Source: Leuctra nigra (lineage: Eukaryota; Arthropoda; Insecta; Plecoptera; Leuctridae). From it: 64,000 nt of DNA. The stretch covers positions 20,513,685 to 20,577,684 of the forward strand of contig OW203764.1 in assembly GCA_934045905.1 (NCBI GenBank), in the 5' to 3' direction. A program made the translations under genes and the position numbers. Positions 31,001-42,900 of the stretch are shown piece after piece (position 1 is the first letter of the stretch; each line of letters opens with the position of its first letter). The notes beneath the pieces are model-generated. The model was not told the DNA's origin and ran no database searches. It saw only the letters and a program-made list of their open reading frames with translations.

Positions 31001-33331
31001 CAACTCACTTGGAAGATGGTGTGTGCACCGACCACCCAAAATCACCAAGCTTAATGTTTCCGTTTTGATCCAGAAGAATATTTTCAGCCTTCAAATCTCT
31101 GTGAATCACATTCATCTTATGACAATATTCCAGCGCACTAGCGATCTGACGGATGTATTTTGCAACTCGTTGTTCTTCAAATCTGTGCTGCGGCTGCTTC
31201 TCAAGTTCCTTATAAAGTTCACCTTGTTGAGCAAACTCCAGGATCATGTAAACTCGATCATCATCGTGGAAATATCCAAACATTTTCAAGATGTTAGGAT
31301 GGCTGTAAATAGTTCAAGATAAAAGTTCTGAAATTTTTCGCTAGAACAATAATATTTTTTTTTGTCTGGGGCTTAACGTCGCACTGTTCTGCAGCGAGGC
31401 TAATGGCGACGGATGAATGATTATGATGATGATTGGGAGATGATGGTGAAGAGTAAGTAAGGATGGAAGGTGGGAAGGAGGCGGTCGTGGCCTATTAGTA
31501 GGGTACCTTCCCAACATTTGCCTGTCGACTGAGGGAAAACAGCGAAAAAACCCCAGTCAGGAAGGACGGCCGCGGGAATCGAACCCGGGCCTCGGGAATA
31601 TAAGTTCAGAGCGTTAACCACTCACCCAACCTGTTCAATAATAATGGCTATGAAGTGTCATCATCAGGTTGACAAAATTGGTTTTGAATTGGCAATGAAA
31701 ATCATTGGATCAATCATACTTCTAGAATAAGCAATGCACTAAAGGTTCACTACAGGCTGTTCAATTTACGCTTACAACGCCGCTAGGGTGAAACTAAGCA
31801 GCACCATCCAGACCTTCCACCAGAATTCACACTTTGCCAACCTAAATTCTCCAATGTGAATCCGCTAACTTGAATGTGCCACCTAAGTTCTAGCTGTTTT
31901 CATTTTGTGCTAGCGTAGTACATGATTTTTGTTGCCATCTTCACCACCATAGTCATTGTAAAGAAGATAAGAACAAACTGTAATTCAATTAATTCAATTT
32001 TATTTGCTCTTTGCATTGAATATTGTGCAGTGTGTTTATTTACCGTAGGTGAGACTGGATTTCAATTTCTCTTCGAAGTTGATGCTCAACACCTGCTGCC
32101 ATAAGTTGCGTTTTCAGTATTACTTTCAATGCCACAACAAATTTGGATTTCTTTTCTCTAGCAAGATAGACATTGCCAAATTTGCCTTTGCCAAGTGGAC
32201 GACCAATGTCGAAGTCACTAAGAACCCATTTAACACTGAAAAATCAAAGTGATTGTAAATAAAAATGTTAACAGGTGTTAGTAAATTATTATTAATAGGT
32301 ACATTGTAGGTAGGTACCTAAGTCTACTTTAAGCAATTTACGTTAACAAACAACAAATTCTTACCCTTTATTTGCTGTAGCATTTTTAGCAGGGCTTGGC
32401 TTTCCCTTACTCTCTCCAATGACAACCACCGAATCGTCCATTTCAGCTGTTTTAGTAACAAGTGGTTTTCCTTTCCTCTCTTCAATCACAACTACTGAAT
32501 CGTCAATCATTTGAGCCGTGTTGACTGATATTGGCTGTTTAGTGATGACTGCACTGCCATTAGAACATTTCTCTTTTGAATTTAGAGTCACCGATTGTTG
32601 CTGTTGCCCAGTCCTGAGGAATTAAATGTTTTATAATAATTTACAGAATTTTATTAGAAGGCTGATTGATGATTTTGTGGTGAATCACAGTGAAGAAAAT
32701 GAGAACAAGATTAACGAACTTACGCAGGTTTTTGCTTCAGTGACCGCATTACTGAGGACTTGGGGGGAGGTGGCATGACAACAGTCTTAGGTGGTGGCAT
32801 ATCAGTCGTGGGTGGCGGCATACTAGTCGTAGTCTTCGAAGTCGGTTTTACAAGTGGAAGTGTAAACGGGCCTGAGCTAGGTGGCATAGTATTAATCGCA
32901 GGTGGTGGCATAGTAGCTTTCACTGTAGGTTTGTCAAGAGGAAGTGCAAAGGGCATAGAAGGTGCCTTATTTAATCTAGCTGGCTTAAGAATTGACTTGG
33001 GCGTTGACGATGCAGGTTTGTCAACTTTTGGCATGTGACTTCCTGTAGATCTGCTAGAACGGCTCTTTTGAACTGCAACGTTGGTCGATCCGACGTTCTT
33101 CACAACACTCTTCATGTGCTCGTTCATCAGTACTGCACTGTGCACCGATCTCCGTGATCTGATCATATTATCACTACTGTCTGAATTAGACTTTCCAAGT
33201 GGTACTGTTGACACTTTCTGAAGGTTCTCTTTGCTATTTTCACTAGACACGGCCTTTGGATTGTGATTTCTGCCATGTAACTTCGTACTAGAGAGTGTGG
33301 TCTTCACTGCCGGCGGCCGTAGATCTGCCAT
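28038..33331 (-). CDS. Aurora kinase (mitotic Ser/Thr kinase)
   Basis: Six exons on the minus strand: 32724-33331, 32365-32613, 32044-32235, 31009-31302, 29640-29871, 28038-28130 (1668 nt, 555 aa), all in phase. The kinase domain starts near residue 290: glycine loop [16 protein letters not shown] with catalytic Lys323, [15 protein letters not shown] with Asp419, and [11 protein letters not shown]. The activation loop [15 protein letters not shown] (Thr451) and [17 protein letters not shown] follow. GWSVH.PSS and [10 protein letters not shown] are Aurora hallmarks. The N-terminal 285 residues are disordered, rich in Pro/Ser/Lys ([16 protein letters not shown]). That length suits an Aurora A-type protein better than Aurora B, but the paralogue is not certain. 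The catalytic loop has Ala where Auroras usually have Pro (KPEN). Introns hold MITEs and a SINE. Confidence 0.93.
28959..29104. mobile_element. MITE (copy A) in Aurora intron 5
   Basis: A 146-bp palindromic element beginning CCTGGGGGGTTATTCTAAAT and ending with the near inverse (ttaagaataaccctccagg). The interior includes tcgtatcaattgatacggta and tatcacgtgaaacgag. Copy B lies 340 bp away in inverted orientation. Confidence 0.75.
29327..29443. mobile_element. MITE, same family as the element at 2065-2198
   Basis: Flanked by tctattctagaa and ttctagaataaa in inverted orientation. It shares with the element at 2065-2198 the internal run gattccatc...ggtcacggccataaggattaacattgcatg on the opposite strand. 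It abuts MITE copy B with overlapping terminal motif CCAGGAGGG. Confidence 0.7.
29445..29591. mobile_element. MITE (copy B) in Aurora intron 5, inverted relative to copy A
   Basis: The 147-bp element begins CCAGGAGGGTTATTCTAAAT and ends attctaaattccc-type inverse plus cgccctgg. Its reverse complement matches copy A through the internal tatcaattgata, accatgttaaa and tatcacgtgaaacgag blocks. It ends 49 bp from the exon 5 donor (exon edge 29640). Confidence 0.75.
31355..31632 (-). mobile_element. tRNA-derived SINE in Aurora intron 3
   Basis: Read on the minus strand, the head has a polymerase III A box TGGGTGAGTGG (31618-31628) and B box GGTTCGATTCC (31575-31585). A tRNA-unrelated body and an A-rich tail (t-run at 31355-31363) follow. 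A short repeat tattattg flanks both ends and may be the target-site duplication. It is about 280 bp and lies in the same orientation as the Aurora gene. Partial relatives are at 958-1145, 2290-2395 and about 41975-42010. Confidence 0.85.
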
Positions 33332-34091
33332 AACTTATTGCAATATATTAAGTGCGATGAATGGACCACAAGACTTTCTGGATAGATTTTTAAGAACAGG
33401 TTATTGCTGCACTTTGCAAAATTCACATACCTACCTACCTAGGTACAAAACAAAACAGGATGGAGGGTAGGTTTTGGATCCAGACAGGAGCTATCTTAGA
33501 TCCACTAATATATTTTAAACGCGACCCTTATATGCTTTTCATAAGCTACTTTTAATGTTAATACACAAATATAAATAAAGTAGCTGCCATTTACTTTTAA
33601 ATTACCCTTTAAACTAGCTCCTCAAAGTCACGACAAAAACCGTTATTACGCCATTCAAAATCAAAACGAAACGAACTAAAAAACGGCGACTGCACTGCGA
33701 CTAGCGAGAGAGCGAAGAAACAGAAGAGGTGCGGCTGTGAGCTAGCGAAGACGGCTACAAGAAGAACTACAGTCCACCGCCGCTTTGATATGAACGGTGC
33801 GCGCGATAAATTTGAATATTTCAATTTTAGTGACCATCAAATTAGAATGTACTACGCCGTAAAAATATTTAATTTTAACAATATTTTTAAGACGTAAGGT
33901 GTTTTAAGTACACATTTTAACTACACATTTGGTGTTTTAAGACATTTGCATTATGTCATATCATGTAAATGTTATTTAAATTTCTACCGAGAGAAATATT
34001 CGATTTTCACTCGAGATCTGTTCTGACGTCAAGACGTCGGTTTTCTTTGTCGATCATTAAATTCTCAGTCTTCAAATCGGCGGCGAATAAA
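33332..34091. promoter_or_regulatory. Divergent upstream region of Aurora kinase
   Basis: The region lies between the Aurora start (minus) and the orphan exon at 34092 (plus). It holds an unassigned GC-richer patch at 33640-33810 and tgacgtcaagacgtcgg at 34023, which resembles a CRE/ATF-type site (TGACGTCA). No coding exon recognised. Confidence 0.35.
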
Positions 34092-34221
34092 ATGAACGCT
34101 AATAGAGGAAATGATGTCATCACATCGGAACAACTACCGGAAACTACCATTCTTCCTCTGCCACAGACGTACCATGAATTAGGATTCATGGATGTGGACA
34201 CTTTTTTACAATTCTACGGCT
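34092..34221 (+). CDS. Orphan first-exon candidate
   Basis: ATG 34092 opens 43 codons (MNANRGNDVITSEQLP...) ending at a strong donor GGCT|GTAAGT, with one base left over. The segment ETTILPLPQTYHELGFMDVD looks like folded protein and is not low-complexity, but I do not recognise it. No matching downstream exon was found before 36909. Its phase fits the acceptor of the four-transmembrane gene at 40087, so it could be an alternative first exon of that gene or part of a separate gene. Confidence 0.4.
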
Positions 34222-36908
34222 GTAAGTGTTTTACTGTTTAGCATGCACAAGCGAATAGGTTAGCATGCATGACTGTGGTTGTGACTACATAAATGTCAGC
34301 TTGCAATCTGAGCTCAGCATCATGTTAACATAAATGAATGAAACACAATTAAATCTGTGTATTGTGGATTTCGAAATGGTGTTGTGTGTCTTCTGTAGTT
34401 CCCCCCCAAGAATGACGTAATGGGCAATGTGCAGGCACGGATGGCGTCTGGAAGCAGTTATTGGCGTCGTCGTGAACCGACACTTCGAGAGAGGGAACAG
34501 AAATAGATCATCTAGAACATGATTGTTTTTACAGCTCCAGGCAGTTAGCCTACGTGATAGTTCTTCTCTCTTTCTGCTGAAACATTTCAATTTACTATCT
34601 ACCTCGAGCGACAAGTTTCTTGCTTGTTTTTCTCATTTTCACTAGAAGAATAATTTGAAGGTTGTCGATGGTAATTCAACGTGACATAAAAGAAACACAA
34701 AAGAGTATTGGAATGTAATTTTTTACGAATAATAGCTATACATTTGTAAAGAAATCGTACGTTTCGTAGAAACATAATATAAACTATTCAACAAAATCAA
34801 TAACACATTTTTCATATTAATATACAGTGTACAGATATCAAATATTTTGATACCTGTCCTATCTAATTTTAATTTCGTAAACAACAGCAAATTTCTCTTA
34901 GCAGGATATTACCGGACAGTCTGATTTCTAAACATTTCCAACAAAATTACATCAAATCAAAGTCGATTAGTTTTTACCTTGGTTCTGACAGGCATGATGG
35001 TGTGTGAATATGTAAACAAGGTGTGACAGACAGAGCACCTGATTTGCATTGAATACATCATGTCTCAGTTGTCATTCGTCAAGAGGTCAACTTTCTTAAC
35101 TCAAGTCGTGAACTCGGATGGAGATGGAGGTATATAACAACGTGTCAACTGAATAGGATAAATCAATCAATAGTAATCGATAATCATGGCCACATGGTGC
35201 GTCAAATGTGTCATTGTGCATAGATGTTTGAAAAAGTGATAATTTACTAGTATTGTATTATCTGTGTGGTATTATGCAGTGGACGATATCTTTTCACTTT
35301 TCTTTGTGAATTTGTTCATGGTCTAGAGGTCAAATTGTTTGCGCAGTCAAGCCGAACTTCTGAACAACTGCCTAATCTAGAGAGAATACGTTTTCTTTGT
35401 ACTTTAGCAAATCGATTCGGGTTATTTTTCTTTCATAGAAATAAGAGCAAAAAAATCGAACTCAATTATCTCGTGCCGGATATTGCATTTTTATCGAGTC
35501 TAAATATTGATTTTTTTATTTTGCTTTTTCATTAATTTTACAAAAATGTCGTCTAAAAAATATCTGTAGGTATCTGGTATTATAGAAATCTTTCATAATA
35601 TTATAAACAGCATACGAAACTTTATTTTTCTAAAATTCAATATAAGGACAATATCAGAGGGTTTTCTACCAACTCTTTATTTTAAAAAGATGGGCCAAAA
35701 CGTATAATTATGCATTTCAATTTCGTTCATCAATCAAAGAAAATATATTCAACAGCTTAAAAGGTTAATTACTTGTCACTCTCACCCGATCAATGTCACC
35801 TAATTCCCATCTGGCATCTCGCCTACATAACTCATCAAAAAACCTCATCATTCAATCACTTCCAAGTCACTCCCTCATGTACCATTCCACCCGCATGGAC
35901 CTCATTCTCTGGCATGTTGTAAATCAATGTTATCTCGCCATCATCCCACTGGATCCGCAGGATTAGTCTCCATGCAGCTGCACAGAGTACGTGACTTCCA
36001 AGAGATCGCGGTAGATTTGCTTGTTGACGTTTGGATAGGGGCTAAAGGCAGCTGGTATCGTCGACCAATGGTCTCGAGGATGTAACAGAGGGCGGGTAGA
36101 AGAGCAGAGCAGACAATCTTGATCACCGCGAAGTGCCAGGTGACCTCAGACTGCAGTCAGCAGTTCGGACTGACACATTCCAGAAGAATCTTATTTCAAC
36201 TCCAGTATCTTTTGCGTAGCGAGTTTATGGTGACACTAAAACGGAGGGAATGCTGCGGAATGCTGATTCGACTCTTCGCGAAATTCTTTCTACAGCTAAA
36301 CCAGTGCGTCTGCCGTCTTTCCTCTCTCTCTCTGTTACGAAACATTTTATAGTGCCTCTGGCAATTTTATTATTGGCCTCATCGGTAACGCCGAACTTTC
36401 ATTGGGTGTGCCTTTTGCCGCTCGCGGTGCCTCTGAAACTGTTCAGTCACTATTCACACCTACACAGAGGTTCATCGTGCACCTCGGTTCTACTTCTGTC
36501 ACGTGACGATGCGATATCAGTGAGCGATTAGTGAAAATGCAGAACGCCGTGGTGTGTAGTGTTTACTCGGCCTGTGTTGTGTATTAGATGCGTGACGCAA
36601 TGTGGCTAGTGAAAGAAGTAAGCTAGGTGTGCGAGTTTCTATTCTCTCTGCCGTCACTTGATTCGTGTTCGTCGTCGGCGAAGGCCCGCGAGGCCGAAGT
36701 AGTCCTTCGAAGTGATAACGAAACAACAACTCATCTAAACAATACGTGATTTGTTCGTAATGGCAAGTTTTGTAACGCTGTCATCTAAAAAATACGTGTT
36801 TTTGTCTTTTGTCAATATTTGAAACGTTGACATCGTGTGAAAAAATTTTGTATGCGGGTGTTTTTACAGTTTTTCAATGTTTTAGTGAATTTGTCTTCAA
36901 TTTGAATT
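34222..36908. other. No gene recognised; 5' region of the four-transmembrane gene
   Basis: Open frames here are short and show no family motif. From about 36100 to 36908 the sequence is richer in GC and probably holds the promoter and 5' UTR of the gene starting at 36909. Confidence 0.45.
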
Positions 36909-39900
36909 ATGGCTAAAACAATGAGGATAAGGAGCCAGACTTTACCCCGTGAAAGGACATCTTTAATAGACAACGACGGGAAGATCATGTCACCGATAGT
37001 AAAAATCGTCGAGTGTCAACATTCCCCTTACAACAATCGTTCACTACACAAGAACAGACCAGCTAGTCTCTACGACAACCTCCAGAGAGGTGGTAACAAT
37101 TCCGGAAGTGGAACGATCAGTTCTGCTTCCGGGGCGATGTCAGTCGGTAATTTGACAGCGCTCACGAACAATGGTGCCAATAATACGGGCAGACCGGCGG
37201 CGTTTTTGAGTAACACATTCGAGAGTGGTGTGGACAAAAGTCCCTCGCAAGCCAACGGGATGAGTACGACTGTCCCGCCGAACATGGCTGGAGTGACACT
37301 GGCAAGTCGACACACACCCACGAGGAGCTCGTTGAGGCACAGCAGGATGATTGTACAGAGGACGAGGAAAGGTATTCTGATTATTCATGGGCATAGTTCT
37401 TGTGTTGGTCACTGATTCTACTGATTTCACCGATCAAATTAATGAAGATGATTCACGTCCGGTTTTACAATCTACCTTTATGATGCCGATAATTTGACCG
37501 GTAGATTTACAATCTCCCGATAACAATAAGTTCCGAGATTCTATCGTTAGCACCTAATAGAATTGTGCTAATTGGCTGTTCCCAATAACTCTGATTTAAG
37601 TCATGCTAATGGTTTTATCGGAATAGGTACCTATTTTAAAACCGGGAATAAAAAATTTAATTTATTGATTGGAAATGTCTAATCTAAGTATCGAAGTCTA
37701 TTAAAAGATATCATGTTCATTATTGAATACAAATATTTTCGACAAAGTCAATGTTGATATTTGTATTTTGTATTTGTAATTGAGTACTTTGAATAATGTT
37801 GAACAGTTCTAAATTTATATTGCTGCTTGTCAGTGTCACCATGAGTAGGTATTGTCGCAAATTATAAAATATGAGAGTATATTGGTGCCACCAGCAAATC
37901 AATAATACTAAGTATTATGTTTTATCATTAAATCCATTTGCTTAATCTGTAAATACAAATCTCTATCAAACCAACAGACTAATTGCTTGATATGCATTTT
38001 AAAATGGTCGTAATAATAACCTAGTTTACTAGACCTCTACTTTGATTACGTAATTGCGACTGTTACGCGAGCGTGTATTAGTATTCCGCATGCAAGGTTC
38101 ATTGATTTCACTGATACTCTGTTTGGTAGTCGGCGTGTGTTTGTTGTTTTATTTGTTGACCATATACAGATCTGTCACGAACTGATCAGGACGTAAAATA
38201 CGTGAAATACACGAAACACATTTGTAAAAAGTCATCGACCTAAAGCTATGCGAAGAGACAATAATATCTTAATTTTATTCAATTTATTGATCATAACGAT
38301 AGGTAATATCTGCTTTTAAATTGTAAATTTCTTGTAATGACAGTATTTCAATTGAGAGAGGCAATAAAAACTAGTGTTCTTACTAAACAAAACGAATATA
38401 TTTCATTTCAACTGTCATGTCAATAAAAGTGGAACAATCGATAAAATTGACATTTATCTAGATATGTTTTATTAATTTTTCCATACCTACCATTTTGAAC
38501 CATATTAGGACTTTAACTTTAATGAACCGACTAGATCTCACTCTACAAAGAAGCTTCAATTTTCTACTTTTACGATTGACCTATTGAACTTTACGAATGC
38601 ATTTGACCCTCTATAAACTTTGATCCACGAAGCTCACGATTATGACTTGCTTGGTGATGAGAAAATACCACGAAATATTACGGTCTTATTTGTAAACCGA
38701 AACTTGCAACATGAGACTAATTTTCACTGACCCTGAAGTACCACACAAACCTTCATACAACCTTCAACCTTTCAATTTACTATCTTATATAAAACTAAAC
38801 ACCTGTGGGAAATCTTGAAATTTAAATAACACCTGTTTCAGCTGAAAGACAACTATGGTGTTTTATTTTGTCTTTACAGTATAATTATAAAATTAATAAC
38901 CAAGTATGCATTCTTGACGTGCATATAGATTCTTATTACAGAATCAAATTCGAAGCATGTCTACAATTATAGGTGTATTAACTTGGTATTAATTAACATA
39001 ATTTATGGCATGGATGAGTAATTCGAGAGTAATTATTGTACATCTATGTAAACAATTTTCACATAATATTTGTGTCTGTTTTCATGGTTAGATTAGAAAT
39101 ATAACATATTTTAATTCCAATGGATTTTAATCTAGATGATGTAAGATCACTGGATAGTGGATACATCTTCAATTTTTTTTTCATATGTCTATGACAGATT
39201 TAATAAACCTTTTGATTGATAGCTGTTACAAAGCAAAACACACAAACACGGTTTGCAAATGAGCAATTATTATTATTAATATTTACATTTATGATGCATG
39301 TAATTGAAACAAAGGGAAGAATAGCTGTAAAAAGGTCCGTGTTGGTGTGCTATGTGTTTACACATGAAGTGCACTTATGTTTGCCAACATATTGACATTG
39401 TTATTCAAATTATTTATAATTAGTTAAAGGTTAACCTTCACAAACATTGTCAATTACCATAATAATACCTACTTTCAACCGGTTCCAAACTTTTAAAAAC
39501 AAGTTTTTACTTAATAGTGTTCTTCCTATTTCAGACTATCATTTTCAATAACGTCAACTTTATTTCTAAACACTATAATAACCCGTATCTTTAAACAGCG
39601 AGTCATTTAAAAGCAAAACTCGCCTTGTCCAATTCATAAAAAAAACAAGATTTAATCCTGAATTAAATTGAAAATAATTAAATTTCTCGATACCTACTTT
39701 TTTTTGATAAAATAGTGTAATTTGTAAACCATTTTCAATATAAAATAAACATTGCACAGTTTGATAATTACGCATCTATTTTTAAAATTATTGCTTGTGT
39801 AGAAATTCAAAAAAAGCTACAAAAATTGCTTGATTTAAAAAAACTATATTTTTCTCTAAAACGCCCTTTATGAATATTAAAAATACGGATATTCGTGTTT

Positions 39901-42900
39901 TGCTTCTATACGATTAAGAAAAACGCTCTGTGTATAAGCAACGCGTTAATAAGATGTATTTTATACCTCGTACATGTACGAAAATAGCTCGCTTATCAAC
40001 GCGTTTTCCAAGCGTTAATTCATTGTCTTTCCCTCAAAAATGTATTTCCTTAAACACGATTTCTGATTTCTCTTCTTCTGTTCCAGTATCCAAGAAATAC
40101 CACCCACGGGTGATGCGACACCATCGACTGGCCACTGCCCTGGTCGCTCTGCAGACTCTGATGGGGGTGGCCATCACCCTCCTGTCAGGGTGGCTCCTGG
40201 TCTGGGCGCCCCATCTCAATACCAGGGACATCCCCTACTGGAGCGGCATTCCCGTAAGTGCTCACTCACTTACTAGTTGACCTTCAGGAGTTAGTCATTA
40301 GATGATTATGGACAGTAACTGTTGTTGCGGTGAAGTACCGTATGTTGCTGATGGTGCATTTAGTTCAGTCGTAGATGGATTCGAAATGGAATGTATTTGT
40401 GACAGTAACGGTTTATGGTAACTGGAACAATTATGATTTAAATTATCTATAACAATAACACCTTTAGTAATGCAAACTTATATCTCTAATAAGTCTAATT
40501 TATTTCAAATTTTATAGGTACTGAATGTTATTTTGTTATGCCAACTATATTTCGCAGAATGTCACTAGAGTTCTCTTTCACATTTTGTGAAAATTGATTT
40601 TTCAGTTTCAATAATTCCGGAATACTTAGTCCATAATCTGACAAAAACTTCACAAAAGTAAATTTAGAGTAGCCCAAAATTAAACTTTAAGTTTTCACGA
40701 ACTCCCCAAAAATAACAAAAAATAACAAAAACTACCAAAAACTACAGGATATAAAGATTTTGTGATTTTCTATCCTTCTTTGCACTGCCAGTCAATACGA
40801 TGGAAGCGAAATTTACAAAAGAAGTTTTGTCACAATATTATTGTTGAACAAATAAAATCGCCATTGTACATACACTTTCCATTCAGTCTGGTCTTCCTCA
40901 AGGCACTCCAACTATAAATGTATGAGTATTGCAGTAAGACCATGGTATATTTACTTCCATACATCCAATTCATTTTGGGCATTTCAGTTATATAATATAA
41001 TTATTCATGTAGTCAGACTGAGAATTAATTTTATTGGCTAAAAATTGTGATTGGCCGAATTAAATTGTTAGAACAGAAAAAGAAATGAAGTTCTAAGTAA
41101 ATTGTAAATTTTTATGATCAATTTAAGGCTATTTCAATGATACTACGTGACTAACTACGTGCTCGTAAATGGCCAAAAGACTGAACTCCAAAGTTGTGAT
41201 CCAGATATTTCCTTATAAAAGTGATTCTACAAATCACGTAGTAGGTACCTAAGTACCTAACCTTTTTCAGCTCCAAAATTTTTGTTTCGAAATTTTTGCC
41301 CGAATATGACTGTTTTTGGAATGCTGCTACAAGCCCCAATCACTCTACAGACTTTCAAGTGGTCTATTGTCTTCGTTATAAATAGGCGAAGACAATGACG
41401 AGGAGTATTTTTAAATTCTTTTATTTTTATTGCACTTATTCTAAACACAAAATCTTTACATCCCGGATTTTTCATTAATGAATCCCTCATTTAGCAGTGA
41501 CAGTAACTGAATTAGAAATACTAATACATTTATACTCTTCGTCATTGTCATCTAACTAACCTATTCTTACCGAAGACAATGAGACCACTTGCAAGTACGT
41601 AAAAAAGTAGTAATCCAGCCGGTGATTTTTTTTTAAGAAACGAAGTTTGGAAGTGAAAAATATTTCTTGAGTTGTAGAATCACTTTTATGATGAGGAAAA
41701 TACCTTCTCACAACTTTAAGTGCAGTTGTTTGGGCAATCTTATTCTATATTAATTTAATAGTCATAATGCTATTACAGTGTGCAATTCGTGGAACTCCCC
41801 TCGTTTCGCGCGCGCAAACCCAACTTCTTATGTGAAACGTTCGGACTTCCCACAGCAATCGCATGTTTTCCCATTGTTTCATTGCACTCGACCATGCTGT
41901 CTGCAGTCGATGACAATTATGATGGTTAATCTAACGATAATTCTAATGATCATTACGTTAGTAAGATCATTAAAGATGATGGGAAGGAGGAGTTCGTGGC
42001 CTATTTTTTGTAACCATTCCTGCATTGATTTTATCGCGTAATTATGTGGACAGTCACTGACAGTTTTGACATGGAGGGGAGGGATGTAGAATTGCGACAT
42101 GCTACAGTTTGCTGGTAAAAAGAATATTTTTAACAAGTTTGTCTACTTGTGTTTAAAAAGGAAACATAAACTTTCGACATGCTTTTATTTGAAAAAAAAG
42201 ATTGAGGGGTTGATTTCGTTACATAAATGAAATAAAAATATTTTGTAAGTAGATGTCATCTGAGACCGAAATCAACCCATTTTGGAAAGTCAAAAAAATA
42301 TCCGGGACGATCCAAACTGGTTCAAGACGATTCACAGAAAATATCGAAATTGAATATCCGTTCAACATAGCAAGCTAAAACTTGGCATGAATAATCATTA
42401 TCTATACATAATACCTAGGGAGTACTAAAGTCCTTTTCGGTATTTTTATTGCAATTTTTCTAAAATAAAGTCGGTAGGTATCGGATTTTTCGTGGAGAAA
42501 ACCCAATTTATTGGTGCCTGTGTCCAGGTTAGATATAAAAAAAAATAAACTTAGGGCCCTCTTCGCCTAGTCATCATAACGAAACAACGAGCCCACTTGC
42601 AAGTTTGTAGAGTAAAAATTGCGGTCACTAATATTTTTTTAAATGAAACAGAAATTTTCGGGACCAAAATATTGGAGGCGAAAATGGTCAAGTGGGTTGT
42701 AGAATCACTTACAGAATGAGGTAAATACATTCTTCCTCTTATTTGCAATAGTTTGGCCAATTTCGTGTTTCATATGTTTACAGTCACGTGGAATACCACT
42801 CGAATACCCTTATACAACAAATATGTGCAATAAATTGCTTTTTTAAATGATATGATGCTATTATACAAATCTATCTGAAATACTGAAAACTGTGTTGAAA

